NCBI RefSeq assembly: GCF_009923995.1
Contig: NZ_RFSK01000007.1
Location: forward strand, 89,735 to 153,734
DNA from: Janthinobacterium sp.
GTDB taxonomy: Bacteria > Pseudomonadota > Gammaproteobacteria > Burkholderiales > Burkholderiaceae_D
Reading direction: 5' to 3'
Length of the DNA: 64,000 nucleotides
This document shows positions 58,768-64,000 of the stretch, piece after piece. The notes below the pieces were generated by a model that did no database searches, was not told where the DNA came from, and worked only from the letters and a program-made list of their open reading frames with translations. How positions within the stretch are numbered: the stretch's first letter is position 1; every line of letters begins with the position of its first letter. A program made the translations under genes and the position numbers.

Positions 58768-60639
58768 TTATTTCATGCCGTAGCGTACGCCGACGAAGAC
58801 TTTCGAGCCTGGCGTCGCATAGAAACGGGCCAGTTCGTAGTTCTTGTTGGCGATGTTGTTCCAGCGCGCCAGCACCGACCACTCAGGAGCAAACTGGTAG
58901 GTGGCGTACAGATTGACCAGGCCATAGCCGCCCAGGACGTTCTTGTTGGCGGCATCGTCGTAGCGTTTGCCCGACAGTTGCCATTCGGCGCCCGAGGTCA
59001 GCGCGCCCAGCGTGTAGTCAACGGCGACATTGGCGTGCTGCTTGGCACGGCGCTGCAGCTGCTTGTCCTTGGTTTCATCGCGCGGGTCCTGCAGGTCGAT
59101 ATTGCCGCTGACGTTAAAGGCGCCGAACTTGCTGCTGGCCGCCAGGGTCACGCCTTCGAGCAAGGCTTTGTTGACGTTGTAGGCGCAGCCATAGCTGCCG
59201 TTGAACAGCGGGTCCGGGCATGGCGTGGTGTTGACCAGCAGGTCGGTGACCTTGTTATGGTAGTAGGTCGCGCTGGCTTGCGAGACGCCGTCGTTGTAGT
59301 GCAGGCCGATTTCCGCGTTGCGGCCCGTTTCCGGCTTGTTCGATGCCAGGCCGTATCCCGGGTAGTACAGTTCATTGAAGGTCGGTGCACGGAAGCTGGT
59401 GCCATAGCTGGCGTTTGCGCGCAGCGCATTGCTGATGCGGTAGCCGTAGGCGATGCTGCCCGTGTTGTGCGAGCCGAATGCCGAGTTGTCGTCGCGCCGG
59501 CCGCTGATATTGAACAGGTGCGCGCCGCGTACCATGTTGTATGCCGCTGCGTAGGATTTGGTATTGCGTGCACCCGTTACTTCCGGCGTGCTGCTCGACA
59601 TGACGTCTTCATCGCGGTAGCTGGCCAGCAATTGCAGGTTGTCGCGGCCGATGCGGATGTCGTTCTGCCAGGTGAAGTCGGTCTGCTTGGTGTCGATCTG
59701 GCTTTTGCCATACGATGCCGCGCTGCTGTCGTCGCCCGACTTGTCGCGCGCTTCCGCGTAGCGCAGTTCGCTGGTCCAGTTAGGCAGGAATTCATTCTTG
59801 GTGAAGACGGAGACGTTCTGCAGCTTCTGGTTGCTGCGCGCATCGTAGCCCGGGCCGGCGTCGTACTGGGCTTTCAATTCGCTATTCAGGAACACCAGGC
59901 CGACTTCATGGCCCTTGGCCATCTGGTAGCCGAACTGACCGCTGACGCTTTGCTTGTCGTAGCCGTCCTTGTCCGGGTTGTAGGTGAACGAGGAGGCGCC
60001 CAGCTTGGATGCGGAGAAGCCATCCGATTTTTCCTTGCCTACCGCCAGCGCGTAGCTGAAGCTGTTCACGCCGCCCGTCGAACCGGCAACGCTGGCTTCC
60101 GCCTGGCGCGTGTTGTTGCTGCCGTAACCGGCGAAAGCGGAGAAGCGCGTGGCGCCGTCGCCTTTCTTGGTGAAGATCTGGATCACGCCGCCGATGGCAT
60201 CGGCGCCGTACATGGTGCTCAGCGGACCGTAGACGATTTCAACGTGGTCGATGCTCGACAGGGGCAGGGCGCTCCAGTTGGCCGTGCCCAGGGTGGACGA
60301 GCCGATGCGCACGCCGTCGACCAGGACGATATTCTGGTTGCTGTTCGCGCCGCGGATGAACACGCTTGCCGAGGTGCCTGCGCCGCCATTGCGGGTCACT
60401 TCGATACCGCGCTGCTTTTGCAGCAGGTCGATCAGCGAGCCGGCGCCCGAACGGGCGATTTCTTCCGAGCTGATGGTCTGCGTATCGCTCAGTACTTCGC
60501 TCAGGTGCTGCGGGTAGCGATTGGCGGTGACGACCACCGGGTCGAAGGTGTCGGGCGTGGATTGGGCGAAAGCGGCAGGCGCGGCAATGGCTAGCGCGAG
60601 CGACGTGAGCGCCGCGTGGCGGGAAACAGCATGGGTCAT
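58768..60639 (-). CDS. btuB: BtuB, TonB-dependent cobalamin receptor
   Basis: A 623-residue outer-membrane receptor. Signal peptide ends at PAAFAQ; TonB box-like DPVVVTANRY; plug domain (LIDLLQKQRGIEVTRNGG, VLVDGVRIGS, YGADAIGGVIQIFTKK); then a 22-strand barrel ending in an aromatic-rich last strand (KVFVGVRYGMK). First gene of the ten-gene operon, about 130 nt downstream of the cobalamin riboswitch. Confidence 0.94.
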   Translation of the reverse strand: MTHAVSRHAALTSLALAIAAPAAFAQSTPDTFDPVVVTANRYPQHLSEVLSDTQTISSEEIARSGAGSLIDLLQKQRGIEVTRNGGAGTSASVFIRGANSNQNIVLVDGVRIGSSTLGTANWSALPLSSIDHVEIVYGPLSTMYGADAIGGVIQIFTKKGDGATRFSAFAGYGSNNTRQAEASVAGSTGGVNSFSYALAVGKEKSDGFSASKLGASSFTYNPDKDGYDKQSVSGQFGYQMAKGHEVGLVFLNSELKAQYDAGPGYDARSNQKLQNVSVFTKNEFLPNWTSELRYAEARDKSGDDSSAASYGKSQIDTKQTDFTWQNDIRIGRDNLQLLASYRDEDVMSSSTPEVTGARNTKSYAAAYNMVRGAHLFNISGRRDDNSAFGSHNTGSIAYGYRISNALRANASYGTSFRAPTFNELYYPGYGLASNKPETGRNAEIGLHYNDGVSQASATYYHNKVTDLLVNTTPCPDPLFNGSYGCAYNVNKALLEGVTLAASSKFGAFNVSGNIDLQDPRDETKDKQLQRRAKQHANVAVDYTLGALTSGAEWQLSGKRYDDAANKNVLGGYGLVNLYATYQFAPEWSVLARWNNIANKNYELARFYATPGSKVFVGVRYGMK

Positions 60640-60726
60640 GATAATTTTCAGTAAGTAATATGCAACCAGCCGACGTCCCCGTTGGCCAGATTGAACAGAA
60701 GTGGGAACTGAAGATGACGATCGAAG

Positions 60727-60766
60727 ATGGCCATGGGCCATTCGGATCGCGAACATCCCCGTTCGC
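60727..60766 (-). promoter_or_regulatory. Two hairpins between riboswitch and btuB
   Basis: GCGAAC-ATCCCC-GTTCGC (60749-60766) and ATGGCC-ATG-GGCCAT (60727-60741) are perfect stems in the btuB leader. Neither is followed by a U-run in the transcript, so the expression platform probably acts on translation or through another factor rather than as an intrinsic terminator. Confidence 0.5.
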
Positions 60767-60774
60767 ACACTTCC

Positions 60775-60992
60775 ACCTGTCCTGGCCGGTATCCGGGCTG
60801 GCAAGTACGGCTATCCCACCTTCCCATGCTCGATGATTGCAAGCACAGTGGTTGTCAGAGAGAGCTTGTCGTCCGCTTCCGGTCGGGAGGGGCGACACTT
60901 GCTTACCGTTGCGGGGGCAGCACACGTTCGCCGCGGGCGCGGCATCGTGTTTCCCGTTTAACTGCGCTCATGGACATGAGCGCGGGCACCAA
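60775..60992 (-). ncRNA. Cobalamin riboswitch
   Basis: On the minus strand, in transcript order: AAACGGGAA, GCTGCCCCCGCAACGGTAA, an AAGC-rich P7-P8 region, and the B12 box AGCCCGGATACCGGCC (complement of about 60783-60799). These are the conserved core blocks of the class-I cobalamin aptamer. It lies between the btuB promoter and btuB, so B12 should shut down the uptake and assembly operon. Confidence 0.92.
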
Positions 60993-61001
60993 AACCCCGC
61001 C

Positions 61002-61030
61002 ATTATACGTGCAGTGAGCGGGGACTGAAA
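61002..61030 (-). promoter_or_regulatory. btuB operon promoter
   Basis: A perfect TATAAT (complement of 61002-61007) with a weak -35 TTTCAG 17 bp upstream. Predicted start near 60995, directly ahead of the riboswitch. Confidence 0.6.
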
Positions 61031-61052
61031 TGGCAGGCCGGACGATTCGCTA

Positions 61053-61607
61053 TCAGAAATCGAGGGCGAGCGCCGCGCCGTAGGTGATTTTGTGGGCGGA
61101 ACGGGCCGCCAGCAGGGCCGTGTCCTCCAATGACAATCCTGTTTGCAGCGCGGACAGCAGGCGGATGGTCCCGGCATGGCAGATGATGACGGCCGTTTCG
61201 TGTTGTTCGCGCAACAGTTCGCCTAAAAACGCGTCCACGCGGGCGGCCATCGCCACGACATTTTCGCCGCCGCCGGGCCGGTAGTAGGCCACGTCGGCAG
61301 CCCAGGCATCGATTTCCGCGCGCGCGATCGCGTGCCAGGGACGCATTTCCCATGTGCCGAAATCCATCTCTGCCAGGCGGGTGTCAAGATGCAGGGCGGT
61401 GGCGGGCAGGTCCTGCGCCAGCAGTGTCGCCAGGTCGGCGCAGCGGCGCAGCGGGCTGGCATACAGCGGGACGCCGGCGGGCAGGGTCGCCAGCAGGCTG
61501 GCGCGTGCCCTGCTCATTTCATGCGGCGCCACTGCCACGTCGCTGCGGCCATAGCAGGTGCCGTCCGTCACTTGCGGTGCGGGGTGGCGAATGAGGATCA
61601 GGCGCAT
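61053..61607 (-). CDS. cobC: Alpha-ribazole phosphatase (histidine phosphatase family)
   Basis: A 184-residue histidine phosphatase. Catalytic RHP in MRLILIRHPAP, second Arg in SPLRRCADLA, catalytic Glu region LAEMDFGTWEMRPW and the late His in VIICHAGTIRLL. In this context it removes the 5' phosphate from the lower-ligand nucleotide. ATG at 61607 opens directly with the catalytic strand. Third gene of cobT-cobS-cobC. Confidence 0.9.
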   Translation of the reverse strand: MRLILIRHPAPQVTDGTCYGRSDVAVAPHEMSRARASLLATLPAGVPLYASPLRRCADLATLLAQDLPATALHLDTRLAEMDFGTWEMRPWHAIARAEIDAWAADVAYYRPGGGENVVAMAARVDAFLGELLREQHETAVIICHAGTIRLLSALQTGLSLEDTALLAARSAHKITYGAALALDF

Positions 61608-61624
61608 GGGTATGTCGGCTCTAT

Positions 61625-62431
61625 CTAGTAGAAACGGACCGGGGGCTGAAAGCTGGACAGGATCGCCAGGTAAATCGCCACTTCCGCCAGTTGCTGCACG
61701 GCGCCGAGGCAGTCGCCCGTGTAGCCTTGCAGGCGGAGCTGGCATTTGCGGCCCAGCCAGAATGCGGCGGCGGCGGCCGCCACGGCGGCAAAGGCCAGCG
61801 TCGCCCAGTAAAAAATCCCCAGCACGCCGCAGGCGATGGCTGGCAGCAGGCCGAAGACGACGGCGATGATGAATTCTCCTGTGCGCATTTCCTGCGCCAT
61901 GGGCTTGGACTTGCCTTCATCGCGCGCATAGTCCATGAGCCAGATCAGTGAGACGGCTGCCAGGCGTGAAAGTGGGTGGGCGATGAACAAGGCCGCGATG
62001 ACGACGGCTGGCGGCAGCGCTGCCAGTGCCATGCATTTGACGGCGAGCAGGCAAATGATGCCGATGGCGCCATACGCGCCGATGCGCGAATCCTTCATGA
62101 TTTCCAGCACCCGCTCGCGCGTCAGGCCGCCGCCGAAGCCGTCGCACATGTCGGCAAAGCCGTCTTCATGGAAGGCGCCCGTCAGGTAGATGCCGGCAGC
62201 CACCGCCAGCAGCACGGCCACCGCGGACGGCAGCAGCCAGCTGGCCAGCACGTACACGGCGCCGGAAATGGCCGCCACCACCACGCCCACCAGCGGAAAG
62301 TAGCGCGAAGCGTGCTGCAGCCAGGACGCCTCGAAACCCACCCAGCGCGGTATCGGCAGGCGCGTGAAGAACTGCAGCGCGATGAAGAACAGGCGGCACT
62401 GGTGGAGGATGGCGGTAAGCGGATTGGCCAT
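61625..62431 (-). CDS. cobS: CobS, adenosylcobinamide-GDP ribazoletransferase
   Basis: A 268-residue membrane enzyme that joins alpha-ribazole (phosphate) to GDP-cobinamide. FFTRLPIPRW near the N terminus, the acidic motif FHEDGFADMCDGFGGG, and DSRIGAYGAIGI are the family marks; several membrane helices follow. Starts 4 bp after cobT. Confidence 0.96.
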   Translation of the reverse strand: MANPLTAILHQCRLFFIALQFFTRLPIPRWVGFEASWLQHASRYFPLVGVVVAAISGAVYVLASWLLPSAVAVLLAVAAGIYLTGAFHEDGFADMCDGFGGGLTRERVLEIMKDSRIGAYGAIGIICLLAVKCMALAALPPAVVIAALFIAHPLSRLAAVSLIWLMDYARDEGKSKPMAQEMRTGEFIIAVVFGLLPAIACGVLGIFYWATLAFAAVAAAAAAFWLGRKCQLRLQGYTGDCLGAVQQLAEVAIYLAILSSFQPPVRFY

Positions 62432-62435
62432 GATC

Positions 62436-63476
62436 TTAGTCTGGCGTGGATTTTTCGCTGACCTGGGCCGAGGCGAAAGTCGCCATCTCGCGCATGAAGT
62501 TGACGGATGCGTGCAGTAGCGGCAGGGCCAGCGCAGATCCCGTGCCTTCACCGAGGCGCAAATCGAGGTGCAGCAAGGGACGCGCGTCCAGACTGGCCAG
62601 CAGCTGGCGGTGGCCGTTCTCGTCGGAGCAGTGCGAAAACACGCAGTAGTCGAGGATGGCCGGCTGCAAACGCGCCGCCACCAGCAGGGCGCTGCTGACG
62701 ATGAAACCGTCGATCAGCAGGATCATGCGCCGTTCTGCCGCTTTCAGCATGGCGCCGGCCATCATTGCGATCTCGAAGCCGCCAAAGGTGGCCAGCACGG
62801 CCAGCGGATCAGTGACCGTCGCGTGATGGGCGACGGCCGCTTCGATCACCTGCTGCTTGTGCAGCACGCCTTCTTTCGACAGGCCCGTGCCGGCGCCCAC
62901 GCAGTCGGCGACGGGCGTGCCGGCCAGCTTGTGCATCAGGGCGGCGGCGGCCGTCGTGTTGCCGATGCCCATTTCGCCAAAGCCCAACACATTGCCCTCC
63001 AGCGTGGCGACCAGGTCCATGCCTGCCTGCATGGCGGCCAGGCATTGCGCCTCGCTCATGGCGGGTTCCTGGGCGAAGTTACGCGTGCCAGGGCCTTGCT
63101 TGCGGTCAAGCAAGCCGTCGCGCGGGCCGAAATCGTGGTTCACGCCCGCGTCTACTATATAGAGGGCGCAATCGGCCTGGCGGGCGAAGACGTTGATGGC
63201 GGCACCGTTGCCGAGGAAGTTCTCCACCATTTGCCACGTCACGCTCTGTGGATAGGCGGAAATGCCTTCGGCGACGACGCCATGGTCGGCCGCGAAGACG
63301 ATGATGGCTGGCTGGCGCAAGGCCAGTTGCGTGCTTTGCTGGATCAGGCCGATCTGGCGGGCCAGGGTTTCCAGCATGCCGAGGCTGCCCAGCGGCTTGG
63401 TCTTGCTGTTGATGGCGTGGTCGAGTTCGCTGGCCAGGGTGGCGTTGGCGGTAGGGGAAATATGTGGGATAGGCAT
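62436..63476 (-). CDS. cobT: CobT, nicotinate-nucleotide:DMB phosphoribosyltransferase
   Basis: A 346-residue enzyme activating 5,6-dimethylbenzimidazole to alpha-ribazole phosphate. KTKPLGSLGMLETLARQIG, FAADHGVVAEGISAYPQ, GFGEMGIGNTTAAAAL and the catalytic Glu in LRLGEGTGSALALPLL are all present. First gene of its operon, divergent from the rRNA promoters. No B12 box precedes it. Confidence 0.97.
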   Translation of the reverse strand: MPIPHISPTANATLASELDHAINSKTKPLGSLGMLETLARQIGLIQQSTQLALRQPAIIVFAADHGVVAEGISAYPQSVTWQMVENFLGNGAAINVFARQADCALYIVDAGVNHDFGPRDGLLDRKQGPGTRNFAQEPAMSEAQCLAAMQAGMDLVATLEGNVLGFGEMGIGNTTAAAALMHKLAGTPVADCVGAGTGLSKEGVLHKQQVIEAAVAHHATVTDPLAVLATFGGFEIAMMAGAMLKAAERRMILLIDGFIVSSALLVAARLQPAILDYCVFSHCSDENGHRQLLASLDARPLLHLDLRLGEGTGSALALPLLHASVNFMREMATFASAQVSEKSTPD

Positions 63477-63556
63477 GGGACTCTATATGGATGAGGCAGG
63501 GTGTAGTCGGCGCTACGATATCACACAGCAATATTTGCCCTGCTGCAAAATAGCCC

Positions 63557-63585
63557 TTGCGGGGCGTGCGGGGCTTTGCTATAGT
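63557..63585 (+). promoter_or_regulatory. Upstream rRNA operon promoter
   Basis: TTGCGG (63557-63562), 17-bp spacer, TATAGT (63580-63585), reading towards the 16S gene, followed by a GC-containing start region as in growth-rate-controlled promoters. Confidence 0.65.
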
Positions 63586-63662
63586 TCGCCTCCCCAATGA
63601 GACGCAGTCAAATGCGGCACTTGAGGATCACCGGAAACGGCGATGCAGCAGAAAAGAAGGTG

Positions 63663-63691
63663 TTGACGGATGTAGCGAAATGCTTCATACT
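63663..63691 (+). promoter_or_regulatory. Second rRNA operon promoter
   Basis: TTGACG (63663-63668), 17-bp spacer, CATACT (63686-63691). It lies 106 bp downstream of the first candidate, giving the tandem arrangement common in rRNA operons. Confidence 0.6.
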
Positions 63692-63755
63692 ATTCCTTCT
63701 TTGCAGCTGACAAACACAACGCTTTGTCGATAGCGCGAAAGCAGTACCGAATACA

Positions 63756-63766
63756 GTTCTTTAACA
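63756..63766 (+). promoter_or_regulatory. boxA antitermination element of the rRNA leader
   Basis: GTTCTTTAACA followed by AATTAACAG matches the boxA motif (E. coli TGCTCTTTAACA) bound by NusB-NusE to stop Rho ending rRNA transcription. About 190 nt before the 16S start. Confidence 0.75.
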
Positions 63767-63957
63767 ATTAACAGTCGATAAGTGTGGACATTTGATGCAG
63801 TGCAGCGCCGATCTTCGGATTGGCGTCATACTTAAAATATCAAATGTTCACAAGAAATAATGAAATAGGCGCTACGAAAGTAGTGGCCTGTCAGTTTTTT
63901 GAGTGAGCGACCCGTCAGCAATGACGGTGCCGGTAAAACGGCAAAGTAACAGAGATT

Positions 63958-64000
63958 AAACTGAAGAGTTTGATCCTGGCTCAGATTGAACGCTGGCGGC
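63958..64000 (+). rRNA. rrs: 16S ribosomal RNA, first 43 nt
   Basis: AAACTGAAGAGTTTGATCCT, continuing into GGCTCAGATTGAACGCTGG, is the universal 5' end of bacterial 16S rRNA. The start is set by alignment with E. coli position 1. Truncated by the window end. Confidence 0.97.

Overview
The window is GC-rich, densely coded chromosomal DNA from a betaproteobacterium, most likely the family Oxalobacteraceae (Janthinobacterium / Duganella / Massilia type). This rests on gene order and family content: a complete mraZ-to-ftsZ division cluster, a peroxiredoxin between ftsZ and lpxC, lpxC-dciA-secA, argJ-DUF815 ATPase-mutT, the yacG-zapD-coaE-pilD-pilC block, and a betaproteobacterial 16-stranded porin. 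No database search was possible, so genus is an inference. No insertion sequence, prophage, CRISPR array or tRNA was seen.

Region 1 (1-8632): the 5' end of ftsY, then a divergently arranged MerR-family regulator with a CarH/LitR-type cobalamin-binding domain, facing an eight-gene, tightly overlapping operon (FAD oxidoreductase, DUF1365, cyclopropane-fatty-acid-synthase-like methyltransferase, chalcone-isomerase-like protein, MFS carrier, DUF3833 lipoprotein, SDR, SnoaL-like protein). This looks like a light- and B12-controlled membrane-lipid modification system. A 17-bp perfect palindrome lies in the intergenic region. Region 2 (8633-13380): about 1 kb of non-coding, AT-richer DNA with a perfect FNR-type box, a major porin, a small secreted protein and a TPP enzyme.

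Region 3 (13381-32703): rnpB, then mraZ-rsmH-ftsL-ftsI-murE-murF-mraY-murD-ftsW-murG-murC-ddlB-ftsQ-ftsA-ftsZ, which build peptidoglycan precursors and the divisome. The mraZ promoter carries four 10-nt-phased MraZ boxes. ftsZ ends in a structured 3' region. A peroxiredoxin and a pair of GGGGTC-type hairpins follow. Region 4 (32704-50466): an accessory trio (methyltransferase, XRE/MmyB regulator, EamA transporter), lpxC, dciA, secA, a DUF900 lipoprotein hydrolase, argJ, an AAA+ ATPase, mutT, a FitAB/VapBC-like toxin-antitoxin pair with an altered catalytic residue, yacG, zapD (TTG start), coaE, pilD, pilC without pilB, and a DHA2-type drug exporter.

Region 5 (50557-63476, all minus strand): a cobalamin uptake and late-assembly locus. 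cobT-cobS-cobC make and attach the lower ligand. A cobalamin riboswitch then precedes btuB-btuC-btuD-cobO-cobU-cbiB-cobD-btuF-btuF-like-cobQ. Corrin-ring synthesis genes are not in the window. The product, adenosylcobalamin, is the expected chromophore of the regulator in region 1, so the two ends of the window are functionally linked. The window closes with tandem rRNA promoters, a boxA leader and the first 43 nt of a 16S rRNA gene.
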